64,000 nucleotides of DNA. Origin: Gemmatimonadota bacterium (GTDB lineage Bacteria; Gemmatimonadota; Gemmatimonadetes; Palauibacterales; Palauibacteraceae). The position numbers and the translations under genes were made by a program. A model generated the notes under the pieces. That model saw only the letters and a list, made by a program, of their open reading frames with translations. It had not been told where the DNA came from and did no database searches. Where the stretch lies: contig JAJEEM010000062.1 in NCBI GenBank assembly GCA_022820995.1, positions 1-64,000 on the forward strand, in the 5' to 3' direction. Each line of letters opens with the position of its first letter. Within the stretch, counting starts at the first letter, position 1. Positions 1-10,867 of this stretch are shown piece by piece.

Positions 1-1
1 C

Positions 2-559
2 CGCGCGCGGCTCGCCGGCCAATGGGACCGGGCGGGCGAGGTCATCCTGCGGAGCCGCACCCTGGACGGGCGGGCCGGCGCGGAGGTGCTGACCCCCTTC
101 CTCGTCGGCGGCGACGCCGGACAGACCGTGATGGTCCTCCGCGGCTGGCTGCCCGCGCCCGACGGCCTCCGCCCCGACCTCGCGTCCGGGTGGCCGAACT
201 CGCCTGGGGACGCCCGCACTCGCACGGTGGTGGAGGGCGTCTTCGTGTCCTCGCGGGACGGCCGCGGCGGACAGCCGCTCCGGGCCGAGATCGCCGGGGC
301 GCGCCACCTCGCCATCGCGGGGCTCGACCTGGCCCTGATCCGCCAACAAACGGACCTCGAGCCTACTCCCCATGTTCTCCGGGCGGACGACCCTCCCCCG
401 GGCGGCGCCCTGCGTCCCGCCCGCGCACTCGAGACCGACGCCGGCCCACACCTCTCCTACGCGATCCAGTGGTTCGCGTTCGCCGTCATCGGGCTCGGCG
501 GAACGGCGATTCTGCTCCGCTCCGACGGAAAATCCTCCTCCGAAAGGAAGCGACGTTGA
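2..559 (+). CDS. SURF1-family cytochrome oxidase assembly protein, 5'-truncated by window edge
   Basis: Frame open from window start; C-terminal HLSYAIQWFAFAVIGLGG motif typical of SURF1 last TM helix. Confidence 0.75.
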   Translation, partial: RARLAGQWDRAGEVILRSRTLDGRAGAEVLTPFLVGGDAGQTVMVLRGWLPAPDGLRPDLASGWPNSPGDARTRTVVEGVFVSSRDGRGGQPLRAEIAGARHLAIAGLDLALIRQQTDLEPTPHVLRADDPPPGGALRPARALETDAGPHLSYAIQWFAFAVIGLGGTAILLRSDGKSSSERKRR

Positions 560-861
560 GCCATCGAAAGTTCTCCGACCGCCGGGGAAGCCGCTGGGAG
601 GTACGCGTGGCCTCCCGGTCCGAATGGCGGTTCGAGCCGCTGCCGGGCAACCCGGCCGCCCCGCGCCGCGTCCGCCCCCCGCTCTACGCCGGGGACGACC
701 CGTTCGAACTCAGCGAACAGGAACTCCAGTCCATACTCGGCAACGCGACGCCGGACGCGAACACGGGTCGCGGGACTCCGGGCGCCTCCCCCTTCGGGGA
801 CGTCCAGAAGCCGCGCAGGAAGAAGTCGCCCTTCCTCGACGACCTTGCAGGCGATGACTGA
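556..861 (+). CDS. small hypothetical protein, TTG start overlapping SURF1 stop
   Basis: ORF LSHRKFSDRRGSRWEVRV... in frame with 22..861 ORF; translationally coupled position. Confidence 0.5.
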   Translation: MSHRKFSDRRGSRWEVRVASRSEWRFEPLPGNPAAPRRVRPPLYAGDDPFELSEQELQSILGNATPDANTGRGTPGASPFGDVQKPRRKKSPFLDDLAGDD

Positions 862-1006
862 TCGTTGACGGACCCCCGCCCTCGTGCGGCGTCGATGCCG
901 GCGCCTGCGAAACCGGGATGGGGATTCCGCCGTACGGGCCCGCATCTTTCCCCCGCCGGGCATGACCCGACCGCAGTCCCACCCGACATCTCTCAGGAGG
1001 CAGGCG

Positions 1007-1771
1007 ATGTCTGAAACGCCGCTCGGCCGCTTCTGCTGGTACGAGCTTCTCACCACGGACCTCGAAGGCGCGCAGGACTTCTACCGGCAGGTCGCCGGCT
1101 GGGAGACCGGAACATGGCAGGGCGAAGGCCCGCCCTACATCACCTGGAACAACGACGGCACCCCCATCGGCGGCGTGATGCAGCTGCCCGACGAAGCTCT
1201 CGCCGACGGGGCCCCGCCCCACTGGATGCCCTACCTGTCGACGCCCGACGTGGACGCGACGACGGCGCGGGCCGAGGAACTGGGAGGCGGCGTGATCCAC
1301 CGCATGGAGATTCCCGAAGTCGGCCATATCTCGGTCCTCAGGGACCCCGGCGGGGCGGTGTTCACGGCGTACCAGCCTTCCGAACACACGCCCGGGCACG
1401 ACGGGCCGCCGGCCCTCGGCGAGTTCTCCTGGCACGAGTTGATCGCGGGAGACCTCGAGGCGGCGTGGTCGTTCTACTCCGACCTGTTCGGCTGGGAGAA
1501 GACGACGCAGATGGACATGGGCGAAGCCGGCATCTACCAGATGTACGGGCGAGACGGCAAGGAACTGGGCGGCATGATGACGCGGGGCGACGACATGCCG
1601 CCGCCGTGCTGGTCGCTCTACATCCTCGTGCCCGACGTGCACGCGTCGGCGGAGGTCGTGAAGGAACTGGGCGGGTCGGTCGTGATGGGGCCGATGGAGG
1701 TCCCCGGCGGCGAGTTTATCCTCATGGGCCTCGACCCGCAGGGAGCCGGCTTCGCCCTGCATAGCAGGTAA
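1007..1771 (+). CDS. VOC-family protein with two tandem glyoxalase-like domains
   Basis: AGGAGG upstream of ATG 1007; two repeats of FCWYELLTTDLEGAQDFY / FSWHELIAGDLEAAWSFY. Confidence 0.85.
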   Translation: MSETPLGRFCWYELLTTDLEGAQDFYRQVAGWETGTWQGEGPPYITWNNDGTPIGGVMQLPDEALADGAPPHWMPYLSTPDVDATTARAEELGGGVIHRMEIPEVGHISVLRDPGGAVFTAYQPSEHTPGHDGPPALGEFSWHELIAGDLEAAWSFYSDLFGWEKTTQMDMGEAGIYQMYGRDGKELGGMMTRGDDMPPPCWSLYILVPDVHASAEVVKELGGSVVMGPMEVPGGEFILMGLDPQGAGFALHSR

Positions 1772-1816
1772 GGGCCGAGCCGGGCCCCGGCGGGCCCGGC
1801 AGCGGGGCCGGGCGCG

Positions 1817-2461
1817 TCAGTTCCGCGACGCCGGTCCCTCGCGGTCGGACAGCCCCGGAGGGGTCCCGAGAATCTCCGAGAGGATCACGGCGCGAGCCAG
1901 CGAGGGGTAGCGCTCGAGACGTTCCAGCGGGCCGTCCCCCGGTGCGGAGGCACGCCGACTCGCCACGCCGGGCGGACGCGGTTCACCGAGCGGACGCGCC
2001 GCCGAGTGCCGAGATGGCTCGCGCGGCGGGCCCGCGCGGACGGAGTGCGCCGGAAGCGGTGCAGGGGTGGCCTGGGGTCGGGGTGAAGGTGCAGGCCGGA
2101 TGAACGGAGGAGGCTCCGGGGCCTCCTCCGGGTCCACGTGCCCGACCATGCTGCCCGGCCGGCCTTCCTCCGCGGCCTGCTGCATCTGCTGCTCGAGCTG
2201 ACGGCCCATGTCGCGCAGCTGTTCGCGCAGGCTCGGGCGCTTCGGCGGTCCGGTCGTCGCGACCCCCGCATCCGGCGGCAGGTTCGGCATCCCGGGCAGC
2301 TCCACGGGTCCGTCCCCGCTCCTCGTCGGGTCCGCTTCCGGCCCCTCCCCCAGCGCCTGTTCCTGCCGCTGCCGGTTCTTCTTCATCGCGGCGCCGATGC
2401 TGCGCACCCAGAGGAAGATCATCAGCAGGATGAGGGGCAGTGCCCCTTCGAGATCGGGCAT
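1817..2461 (-). CDS. hypothetical protein with N-terminal membrane anchor, downstream of floA
   Basis: N-terminal LPLILLMIFLWV hydrophobic stretch; overlaps the floA stop. Confidence 0.5.
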   Translation of the reverse strand: MPDLEGALPLILLMIFLWVRSIGAAMKKNRQRQEQALGEGPEADPTRSGDGPVELPGMPNLPPDAGVATTGPPKRPSLREQLRDMGRQLEQQMQQAAEEGRPGSMVGHVDPEEAPEPPPFIRPAPSPRPQATPAPLPAHSVRAGPPREPSRHSAARPLGEPRPPGVASRRASAPGDGPLERLERYPSLARAVILSEILGTPPGLSDREGPASRN

Positions 2462-3447
2462 CAGCCGTCCTTATCGCTCTCCGGCGGCTTCGCGATCGAC
2501 CTGCGCATCTGTGTGTCGCTCTGGATGTTGCGGTACTTCATATAATCCATGATCCCGAGGTTGCCCTCACGGAACGCCTCGGCCATTGCGAGGGGAACCT
2601 CCGCTTCCGCCTTCACGACCTCGGCCTGCATCTGCTCGACGAGCGCCCGGTTCTCCTGCTCCGACGCGACCGCCATGGCCCGGCGCTCCTCGGCCTTGGC
2701 CTGCGCGATCCGCTTGTCCGCTTCCGCCTGGTCGGTCTGAAGCTCGGCGCCGATGTTCTTCCCCACGTCGACGTCGGCGATGTCGATGGAGAGGATCTCG
2801 AACGCGGTCCCGGAGTCGAGCCCCTTGGCGAGCACGGTCTTCGAGATGTTGTCCGGGTTCTCGAGCACCGCCTTGTGGGATGCGGCCGACCCGATCGTCG
2901 ACACGATCCCTTCGCCGACGCGCGCCAGGATCGTCTCCTCCCCCGCCCCGCCGACGAGGCGGTTGATGTTCGCCCGCACCGTCACGCGCGCCGTCGCGAT
3001 GAGCTGGATCCCGTCCTTCGCCATCGCGGCGACCTTCGGCGTCTGGATGACCCGCGGGTTGACCGAAACCTGCACCGCGTCGAGCACATCCCGTCCCGCG
3101 AGGTCGATCGCGGCGGCCTGCCGAAACGGCAGTTCGATCTGTGCCTTGTCCGCCGAAATGAGCGCGTTCACGACCCGCTCCACGTCGCCCCCGGCCAGGA
3201 AGTGCGACTCCAGTTCGTTCGTATGGAGCGGCAGGCCCGCCTTGTAGGAACTGATGAGCGGGTAGACGATCCGCGGCGGAGGGATTTTCCTCAGGCGCAT
3301 TCCCACCAGACTGCCGAGGCCCACGCGAACTCCCGACGCGATCGCCGTAACCCAGAGTCGGATCGGTACGATCCACGACAGAATGAGAAGGCCGAGCGCG
3401 GCGGCGATGAGGAAGATGATCCCGCTTCCGGCAAGATCCTGCAGCAT
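2461..3447 (-). CDS. floA: flotillin-like protein FloA (UPF0365)
   Basis: Full-length match to remembered family features ([69 protein letters not shown]). Confidence 0.9.
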   Translation of the reverse strand: MLQDLAGSGIIFLIAAALGLLILSWIVPIRLWVTAIASGVRVGLGSLVGMRLRKIPPPRIVYPLISSYKAGLPLHTNELESHFLAGGDVERVVNALISADKAQIELPFRQAAAIDLAGRDVLDAVQVSVNPRVIQTPKVAAMAKDGIQLIATARVTVRANINRLVGGAGEETILARVGEGIVSTIGSAASHKAVLENPDNISKTVLAKGLDSGTAFEILSIDIADVDVGKNIGAELQTDQAEADKRIAQAKAEERRAMAVASEQENRALVEQMQAEVVKAEAEVPLAMAEAFREGNLGIMDYMKYRNIQSDTQMRRSIAKPPESDKDG

Positions 3448-3449
3448 AT

Positions 3450-4895
3450 TCAGACCTCGTTCCTGTTTTCGGATTCCGGCGCCCCTTTGGCGCGGCGCAC
3501 GAGAACCCGCCCGCTCGCGACCTCGAGGACCCGTATGGGGGTCCCGGCCTCGAGCCAGGGACCCTCGGTGACGACATGGATGCGTTCATCATTGACGATC
3601 GCGACCCCCGTGGGCCGCAGGTCGGTGGACGTGACGCCGCGTTGGCCGACGAGATCCTCGCGCGGGGGCGCGGAGAGGTACCCCGTCTCGCGGCTCGTCG
3701 AGTCGCGGAGGAAGAGCCCGGAGAATCGGTTGCTGCGGGGGAGGTGCCGCACGAGCGCCCACGTCGCCACCCCTACGAGAATGATGGAGAGCGAGACGAG
3801 ACCCGCCGCGTTGAACACCTGGTCGAAGGTCGGGACCTGGCCGACCATGCCCATGACGGCGGCCCCGAGTATCGCCGCCGTCCCGAGGATTCCCGCGATC
3901 CCGAAGCCGGGGATGACGAGGACTTCCAGCGCGATGAGCACCGCCCCCGCGCCGAACAGGAGGATCTCCTCGATCCCGGCGAGGTGAACGAGGTGGTGCG
4001 CGCCGAAGAACGCGCCCAGCGAGGCGAGTCCCACCGCGCCCGCCACCCCGAAGCTCGGCGTTCGCACCTCCACGATGAGTCCAAGGAAGCCGAGGCTCAG
4101 CAGCAGCGGCGCGACCGCCGGGTTCGTCAGGAAGCGGACGATCGCCTCCGCCCAGTTGGGCTGGACCTCCCGCACCGGGGCCGCCGGGAGCCGCGTGACC
4201 TCGAGGAGTTCGATGAGGTCCCGGACCTCGCCGTCCGCGACCCCGAGCTCCGTGGCCTCGTCCGTCGTGAGGGTGAGCAGCCGGCCGGCTTCGCTCACGC
4301 CCGGGACCTCGATGCTCTCGTCGACCATCGCCTCGGCGACGAGCGGATCCAGCCCCCGCTCCTCGGCCAGCGCCCGGAACTCGGAGCGCATCGCGCTCAC
4401 CATCTTCTCCGGAGCCTTCTCGCCCTCGCCGGTGACCGGCGTGGCGGCTCCCAGCGTGGAGCCCGGCCGCATGTAGATCCGGTCGGTCGCGAGCGCGATC
4501 ATCGCGCCCGCCGAGAGCGCGCGGCGGTTCACGTAGGCGTAGGTCGGGACCTCCGCGTCGCGCAGGTCGTCGATGATCTTCCAGGCCGCGTCGACCCGGC
4601 CGCCGGGCGTGTCGAGTTCGATGATCACGGCGGGCGCCCCGGACTCCGCCGCCTCCGAGAGCGCGCGAGCCACGAAGGGGGCCACGCCGAGTTCGATCGT
4701 GCCGGAGATCGGCACCCGCACCACCGTGGCCGCGGACTGCGCGACGGGGGCGGACGGCGAGAGGACGGCGCCGAGCCCCGGCGGCACGGGTCCGCCCGAC
4801 GCGGACGCCGCGACCACCGCCAGCCCGAGGGCGAGCAGCGGCGCCGGCAGCCCCGTGAGGCCCGGCTTCGTTCCCTGTCTCGTCATGGGTCGCAT
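3450..4895 (-). CDS. NfeD-family membrane-bound ClpP-class serine protease
   Basis: [44 protein letters not shown] protease domain, C-terminal NfeD TM/OB part; adjacent to floA. Start 4895 or 4886. Confidence 0.85.
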   Translation of the reverse strand: MRPMTRQGTKPGLTGLPAPLLALGLAVVAASASGGPVPPGLGAVLSPSAPVAQSAATVVRVPISGTIELGVAPFVARALSEAAESGAPAVIIELDTPGGRVDAAWKIIDDLRDAEVPTYAYVNRRALSAGAMIALATDRIYMRPGSTLGAATPVTGEGEKAPEKMVSAMRSEFRALAEERGLDPLVAEAMVDESIEVPGVSEAGRLLTLTTDEATELGVADGEVRDLIELLEVTRLPAAPVREVQPNWAEAIVRFLTNPAVAPLLLSLGFLGLIVEVRTPSFGVAGAVGLASLGAFFGAHHLVHLAGIEEILLFGAGAVLIALEVLVIPGFGIAGILGTAAILGAAVMGMVGQVPTFDQVFNAAGLVSLSIILVGVATWALVRHLPRSNRFSGLFLRDSTSRETGYLSAPPREDLVGQRGVTSTDLRPTGVAIVNDERIHVVTEGPWLEAGTPIRVLEVASGRVLVRRAKGAPESENRNEV

Positions 4896-4933
4896 GGGCC
4901 GCAATCTAACGGTGCGGTGCATCGGCCGCCCAT

Positions 4934-7900
4934 TCAGCCGCCCGGCCGGTCCGGCACCGCGATCGGCTCGCCCGCCGAGGGCCGCACGCCTTCCGCGTAC
5001 AGTTGGGCATTCAGCGCCGGCACGCGCGTCTCGATGAGCGCGTTGAGCCGGTCCAGCAACTCCGGCATCACGTTCCAGACCTCGTCGACCTGCCACAGGT
5101 GGTCCGCGGTCGGGACCGTGGACGAGCCCTGGATCGCGTTCGCGACGCCGGCGTTCCTGCGCGCATCCCCCAGCTCGTCGCGAATCTCCTCCACCTCCTC
5201 CTCGATCGCCTCAATCTCCTCATCGAGTCCGTCGGGCGCCTCGTCCGCGCCCTCGATCAGCTCCTCCGCCGCGGACAGCTGCTCCTCGATCGCGTCGAGG
5301 GCCTGCCCCGCCTCGTAGATCGGACCCGCCATGGCGTGGAGGCTCATCAGCGCCTCCTGCCGCGCCATCCGGTCCGCCCGGCTCATCGGCCGGCGGGGCT
5401 CCGCGACGACCTCGACCGTAGCCGAATACGTCTCGCCCCCCGCCTCCATGCTCACCGTGTACTCGCCGGGCAGGACGATCGGGCCCTGCGGCGCGCCGCC
5501 GAAGAAGCCGCCGCCTCCGCCGGGGCCGCCGCCCGCGCCGCCCTCGCGCTCGTAGGGCGCGTCGTGACGCCAGTCCCAGATGACCTCGTTGATGCCGACC
5601 TCCGCGGGCGCCTCCAGCGTACGCACATGTACCCCCGAGGCGTCTGAAATCGCCAATGAGAAGGAATCCGCGGCGTCCTCGGCGGCGTCCCCCGCACCAT
5701 CATCGTCCGAACCGTCGACGTCGTCATCCTCATCAGCGTCGCCGTCTCCGTTGTCGCCGTCGGCGTGCTCCTCCCCGTCGTCGTCCTCGGCCACGGCCTC
5801 CTCCGGGGCGTCGCGCAGGTAGTAGCGGATCCGGGCCCCGCGCGGCGGGTTCGGCGCGCTGTAGGTGGCGCCGTAGAAGGGCCAGTCCCCGCGCTCCGTC
5901 CACATGATCGAATGGTCGCCGAACACGCGGCCGGCCTCGGCGAGCATCCCCTCGGAGAGCGCCTCGAGCGGCGCCACGTCGGCGAGGATATAGAGGCTGC
6001 GCCCGTGCGTGCCGACGATGAGGTCGTTCTCGCGCGGGTGCACGAGGATGTCGTCCACCGGCACCGTGGGCAGGTTGTTCTTGAGCTGCACCCAGTTCTC
6101 CCCGCGGTCCACGGAGACGAAGACGCCGACCTCGTTCCCGATGAAGAGGAGGTTCGGCGCCCGGTGGTGCTCGACGATCACGTTCACCGACCACCCGTCC
6201 GGGAGCCCGTTCGCGATCGCCCGCCAGCTCTGCCCGTAGTCCTCGCTCACGTAGGCGTAGGCCGCGTAGTCGCCGTTCCGGTGCCCGTCGAAGGTCGCGT
6301 ACACCCGTCCCTCGACGTGGTGGGACGGCTCCACCCGGCTCACGTACGTCCGCTCCGGGAGGCCGGGGATGCGGTCGACGACGTTCTCCCACGTCTCTCC
6401 GTCATCGCGCGTCACCTGCAGGTTCCCGTCGTCCGTCCCCGCGTAGATGAGTCCCGGTACGAGCGACGATTCCTCCACCGAGGTGAGGTTGCCGTAGTTC
6501 GCGATCCCGTCGTTGAGCGACATCTGCGGCTCGGAGCCGGGGACGCCCATGATCTCGAGTTCCTCGCGGTCGATCTGCTTCGTGAGGTCGAGCCCCCCGA
6601 CCTCCTCCCACGACATCCCGTAGTCCCGCGAGCGCAGCAGGTAGTTCGCGCCCAGGTAGACCGTCGCCGGGTCGTGCGGCGAGAGGAGGAGCGGCGAGTT
6701 CCAGTTGTAGCGATAGGCCTTCGTCGTGTCGCCGTCCGCGCGCGGCCCGACGATCGGACGCATGGGAATCTTCTCTCCCGTCGTAAGGTCGTAGCGGTTC
6801 ATGTTCCCGCCCTGCGACTCCGAGTACACGATCGTGGAGTCGGTGGGGTCGACGATCGTGAAGAAGCCGTCGCCGTAGGCCGTCTCGTACCAGTCCTGGT
6901 GCCGGATGCCGTGGAACGAGCGCGTGTCCGACGGCCCGCACCACGCGTCGTTATCCTGCAGTCCCCCGCACACCGCGTAAGGCGTCCGCATGTCGAAGCC
7001 GATCGCGTAGAACTGGCCGAGCGGGATGTTGTCGAACATGCGCCAGTGCGCGGCCCCGTCCCACGAGGCCGCGACCCCGCCGTCGCTCCCCAGGATCAGG
7101 TGGTCCGGATCCTCCGGGTTGATCCACAGCTGGTGGTGGTCCACGTGAATCTGGACGGCGCCGTCGTTGCGGAACGTCCGTCCCCCGTCATCGGAGATCG
7201 CGAGCTGCGTCCCGAGGACGTAGATGCGGTCGGGGTTGCCGGGATCTATGCGGACCTGGGAGTAGTACATTGGGCGCGGATTCGTGTCCGACACCTTCTC
7301 CCATGTCTCGCCGCGGTCGGTGGAGCGGAAGAGCCCGCCCTGGCGCGGACCGCCGCCTCCGCCCCCGAAGCCCTGGCCGGGCCGCCGCGGATCCGCCTCG
7401 ACGAGCGCGTAGACGAGGTTCCCGTCCTGGCGGTAGATGTCGATGCCGATGCGCCCCTTGTCCCCGTCGGGGAGGCCCTCGGTGAGTTCCGTCCAGTTGT
7501 CGCCGCCGTCCACCGTGCGGTAGAGACCGCTCCCCGGCCCGCCGCCGTTGAATCCCCAGCCGGTCCGCTGCCGCTGGTACATCGCCGCGAAGATCGTGTT
7601 GGGGTCGGCGGGGTCCATCGCGAGGTCGATCGCGCCCGTGTGGTCGTCGACGTACAGCACGTTCTCCCACGTCTCCCCGCCGTCGCGGGTCCGGAAGACG
7701 CCGCGCTCGGGGTTCGAACCCCAGAGGTCCCCCATCGCGGCCACGTGCACGATGTCGGGGTTCCGCGGGTGAATGAGGATGCGGGCGATGTGCTTCGTCG
7801 CCTCCAGCCCCATGTGCATCCACGTGTTCCCGCCGTCCGTCGACTTGTAGACGCCGTTCCCCCACGGGGAGGACTGTCGGTTCTGCGGCTCCCCGGTGCC

Positions 7901-8233
7901 GACCCAGACGAGGTTCGGATTCGCCTGGTGGAGGGTCACGTCCCCGATCGAGCTCGTCGGCTGGTCGTCGAAGAGCGGCGTCCAGGACGTGCCGTGGTTC
8001 TCCGTCTTCCACAGCCCGCCGGTGGCGGTGCCGAGATAGAAGATCTGGGGCTTTGCCTCGACGACGTCGAGGTCGGCGATGCGGCCTCCCATGAGGGCGG
8101 GGCCGACCTCCCGGTACTCGAGGTGGGAGATCGCCGTCTCGAGCGCGGACTGGGCGACAGCGGCTGTCGCGCCGGTCGTGGCGCCGAAGAGGAGACCGGT
8201 CGCGGAGAGCGCGAGAACTCGGGCTGCTTTCAT
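4934..8233 (-). CDS. secreted VPS10/BNR-repeat (sortilin/WD40-YVTN-like) protein
   Basis: Signal peptide MKAARVLALSATGLLFGATTGATAAVAQ; repeated S/T-x-DGGxTW BNR motifs. Confidence 0.85.
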   Translation of the reverse strand: MKAARVLALSATGLLFGATTGATAAVAQSALETAISHLEYREVGPALMGGRIADLDVVEAKPQIFYLGTATGGLWKTENHGTSWTPLFDDQPTSSIGDVTLHQANPNLVWVGTGEPQNRQSSPWGNGVYKSTDGGNTWMHMGLEATKHIARILIHPRNPDIVHVAAMGDLWGSNPERGVFRTRDGGETWENVLYVDDHTGAIDLAMDPADPNTIFAAMYQRQRTGWGFNGGGPGSGLYRTVDGGDNWTELTEGLPDGDKGRIGIDIYRQDGNLVYALVEADPRRPGQGFGGGGGGPRQGGLFRSTDRGETWEKVSDTNPRPMYYSQVRIDPGNPDRIYVLGTQLAISDDGGRTFRNDGAVQIHVDHHQLWINPEDPDHLILGSDGGVAASWDGAAHWRMFDNIPLGQFYAIGFDMRTPYAVCGGLQDNDAWCGPSDTRSFHGIRHQDWYETAYGDGFFTIVDPTDSTIVYSESQGGNMNRYDLTTGEKIPMRPIVGPRADGDTTKAYRYNWNSPLLLSPHDPATVYLGANYLLRSRDYGMSWEEVGGLDLTKQIDREELEIMGVPGSEPQMSLNDGIANYGNLTSVEESSLVPGLIYAGTDDGNLQVTRDDGETWENVVDRIPGLPERTYVSRVEPSHHVEGRVYATFDGHRNGDYAAYAYVSEDYGQSWRAIANGLPDGWSVNVIVEHHRAPNLLFIGNEVGVFVSVDRGENWVQLKNNLPTVPVDDILVHPRENDLIVGTHGRSLYILADVAPLEALSEGMLAEAGRVFGDHSIMWTERGDWPFYGATYSAPNPPRGARIRYYLRDAPEEAVAEDDDGEEHADGDNGDGDADEDDDVDGSDDDGAGDAAEDAADSFSLAISDASGVHVRTLEAPAEVGINEVIWDWRHDAPYEREGGAGGGPGGGGGFFGGAPQGPIVLPGEYTVSMEAGGETYSATVEVVAEPRRPMSRADRMARQEALMSLHAMAGPIYEAGQALDAIEEQLSAAEELIEGADEAPDGLDEEIEAIEEEVEEIRDELGDARRNAGVANAIQGSSTVPTADHLWQVDEVWNVMPELLDRLNALIETRVPALNAQLYAEGVRPSAGEPIAVPDRPGG

Positions 8234-8315
8234 CGTACTGCCTCGGAAACGGGGAGATGACGGGCTTCCGCCCGCAAACTGCACCGCGGAGATGCCCGCG
8301 CAATACGCCGGACGC

Positions 8316-9509
8316 CTATTCCCGGAACGAGCCCGGCTCCCGGGACGAAGCCTGTTCCCGGAACGAGGCCGAGCCCCCGGCCAGCGGCAGGACTTCCTCC
8401 ACCAGGGCCATGAGCAGCCGGCCCGGCTCCTCGAACATGATCATGTGCGAACTGCGCTCGAAGGTGACGAACCGTTTGCGGGGCGCCTCGATGCGGTCGA
8501 AATAGTCGCGGGCGCTTTCGTACGGAGTGTGCAGATCGAACCGTCCGTGGAGGATGACGACCGGCACCTCGAAGCGTTCCACGAGTCGCGTCGGCCGGGG
8601 TTCCGGCGCCCGGTCGATCAGATGGCGCTCGGCCCAGGACATCGCCGGCCGGAGGTTCGCCACCTCGGCCTCCGAATACTCCGGCCCCCACTCGGGCAGC
8701 GCGAAGTAGAGGTCGAACGTCGGCTTCCCGTACCAGCCGCCGTCGTATTCCCGGGCCCACCTCCGGGCGGCGAGCAGCTTGTCGACCGCACCCGGACCCG
8801 CAGGCGGAGGATAGGGCTGGAGAGCTTCCAGTTCGCGGATCGCCGTCGTGTCGTTCGCCGCGCGGACGCGCTCCATGAGCGTCGCGTACAGTTGGGTTTC
8901 GGCGTCGGGGCCTCCGGCCTGCCCGAGCCCGACGTAGGCCTGGAAGCGTTCGGGATGCTGTTCGACGAGCCGCGGCCCGATCCGTGTCCCGTAGGAGTAT
9001 CCGAGGACGACGAGCTTCTCTTGACCGAGCCTCGCGAGCAGGTGCTCGACGACCACCGCGGCGTCGTCCACGAGTTGCTGGAGCGTCATCGTCGGCCCCA
9101 GCCGGGCGGAGTCCGCGGGGGAGAAGCTCTTGCCCACGCCCCGCCGGTCCCAGTTCACGACCGTAAAGAAGTCCTCCCACGGCTTCTGGTAGGCCCAACT
9201 CGCCCCCATCACCGGGCTGCCGGGACCCCCGTGGAGCACGAGAAGGATCGGGTTGGCCCGGTTGAGCCCCCGGATCGAGACCCACTGGGTCGAACCGTTC
9301 ACCTCGATGGGCTCGAGGACTTCGATCCCCTCGGGCGTGTGGATGCGGCGAAGTTCGGCCAGGCGCCCGGTGATCGAATCCCTGGGGATGGCGCCGGCGG
9401 CGGCGCTCGGGGCAGAGACGCCCTGGGCAGAGGCGCTCTGGGCCGCGGTGCTCAGCGGCGTGCCGAGGAGCGCGACCGCCAGGATCGCGATGGTCTTCGA
9501 ATAGCGCAT
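8316..9509 (-). CDS. secreted alpha/beta hydrolase, proline iminopeptidase-like
   Basis: Signal peptide MRYSKTIAILAVALLGTPLSTAAQS; GGPG oxyanion motif, GYSYGT nucleophile elbow. Confidence 0.85.
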   Translation of the reverse strand: MRYSKTIAILAVALLGTPLSTAAQSASAQGVSAPSAAAGAIPRDSITGRLAELRRIHTPEGIEVLEPIEVNGSTQWVSIRGLNRANPILLVLHGGPGSPVMGASWAYQKPWEDFFTVVNWDRRGVGKSFSPADSARLGPTMTLQQLVDDAAVVVEHLLARLGQEKLVVLGYSYGTRIGPRLVEQHPERFQAYVGLGQAGGPDAETQLYATLMERVRAANDTTAIRELEALQPYPPPAGPGAVDKLLAARRWAREYDGGWYGKPTFDLYFALPEWGPEYSEAEVANLRPAMSWAERHLIDRAPEPRPTRLVERFEVPVVILHGRFDLHTPYESARDYFDRIEAPRKRFVTFERSSHMIMFEEPGRLLMALVEEVLPLAGGSASFREQASSREPGSFRE

Positions 9510-9610
9510 GATCACGTCCCTCCGTCGCCGACCCGCACGTTCGGGCCGACCACCGTCGAAAATCTGTCTCCGGAAGCGTTGAAAATCTGTCTCCGCCCCG
9601 CCAGTGTTCC

Positions 9611-10864
9611 ATGATGAACGCTGCCCGACTCTTCGACCCGCACCTGGCCGTCCCGGGCGTCTGCCTCGCTCTGGCGTGCGGCCCGGGGCCGGACTCGACT
9701 TCGGACGCGGCGGCCGGAGCCGAGGCCGAACCTTCACTGTCTCCACAGGCGACGGCCGCGCTCGTGGAGGCCTTCCAGGCGGAACTCGACGCGGCGTGGG
9801 CGCAGGCGCAGGAGACCGACGAGAACTTCCCGGGCGCGACGGCGGCGTTCATCCTCCCCGACGGACGGGTGTTCGGTTTCGCGACGGGCCTTTCGGATGT
9901 GGACGACGAGATCCCGATGACGCCGGACATGCGCATGGGATCGGGCAGCATCGGGAAGACGTACGTCGCGGCCGTCGCCCTGCAGTTGGCGATGAACGGG
10001 GATCTGGACCTCGATGCGCCGATCTCGACCTGGCTCGGCGACGAGGCGTGGTTCCCTCGGGTCCCCAATCACCCGGACCTCACGGTGCGCAACCTCCTCA
10101 ACCACTCGGCCGGCATGATCCAGCCGTACTTCGAGGACCCCGGCTTCGCCGTGCGGCTGGGCGAGGTGTTCCGCGATCCCGACGCCTACATGACCCCGGA
10201 GGAGTTCATCGCCGAGACGGTGCTGGACGCCGAGCCGCTCTTCCCCGCCGGCCAGGGGTACCACTACAGCGACGTGCACTACACCCTGGCGGGGCTGGCG
10301 ATCGAGGAGGCGACGGGCCGGGCCTACTATGACCTGCTGGACGAGTTCTTCCTCGACCCCTTCGGCCTCGACCTGACGCTGGCGGCCGACCGGCGCGACC
10401 TGCCCGGCCTCGCCCAGGGCTACGCGCACGCGAGTTCACGGCTCTACGGCACGCCGCTCGAAGTCGTCGTGGACGGCCGGTTCATCCTCCACCCACTCCA
10501 GGAGTGGACGGGGGGCGGCCTCGTGAACAACCCGCAGGCGATGGTGCGCTGGGCGAAGCTCCTCTACGAGGGCGACGCGATCGCGGGCGACGACCTTCCC
10601 CAGTTGCTCGAGGTCGGGTTTCCGGCCGACAGCGCGAAGCCGCACCTGGGCTACGGCCTCGCGGTGTCCGTCGCGGAGAGCGAACACGGGCTGACGTACG
10701 GCCACGGGGGCTTCTGGCCCGGATACAACTCGCTCCTCGCCTATTACCCGGACCACGGCACGGCCGTCTCGATTCAGATCAACTCCGACGAGTCACGGAT
10801 GCGCGACCACCTGCCGAACCTGGCGGGCGTCGTGCTCGAGGCGCTGGAGAACGCCGGGAGTTAG
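9611..10864 (+). CDS. serine hydrolase, beta-lactamase class C family
   Basis: SIGKT (SxxK), YSDVHY (YxN-like), HGGFWPG motifs; lipoprotein-like N terminus. Confidence 0.85.
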   Translation: MMNAARLFDPHLAVPGVCLALACGPGPDSTSDAAAGAEAEPSLSPQATAALVEAFQAELDAAWAQAQETDENFPGATAAFILPDGRVFGFATGLSDVDDEIPMTPDMRMGSGSIGKTYVAAVALQLAMNGDLDLDAPISTWLGDEAWFPRVPNHPDLTVRNLLNHSAGMIQPYFEDPGFAVRLGEVFRDPDAYMTPEEFIAETVLDAEPLFPAGQGYHYSDVHYTLAGLAIEEATGRAYYDLLDEFFLDPFGLDLTLAADRRDLPGLAQGYAHASSRLYGTPLEVVVDGRFILHPLQEWTGGGLVNNPQAMVRWAKLLYEGDAIAGDDLPQLLEVGFPADSAKPHLGYGLAVSVAESEHGLTYGHGGFWPGYNSLLAYYPDHGTAVSIQINSDESRMRDHLPNLAGVVLEALENAGS

Positions 10865-10867
10865 CGG

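Noticed and set aside
7705-7722. tRNA T-arm-like ggggttcgaacccc
   Set aside because: Lies inside the BNR-protein coding sequence with no acceptor or anticodon arms.
5765-8260. 831-aa plus-strand ORF over the VPS10/BNR gene
   Set aside because: Shadow ORF from GC bias; no recognisable motifs, opposite strand has strong family motifs.
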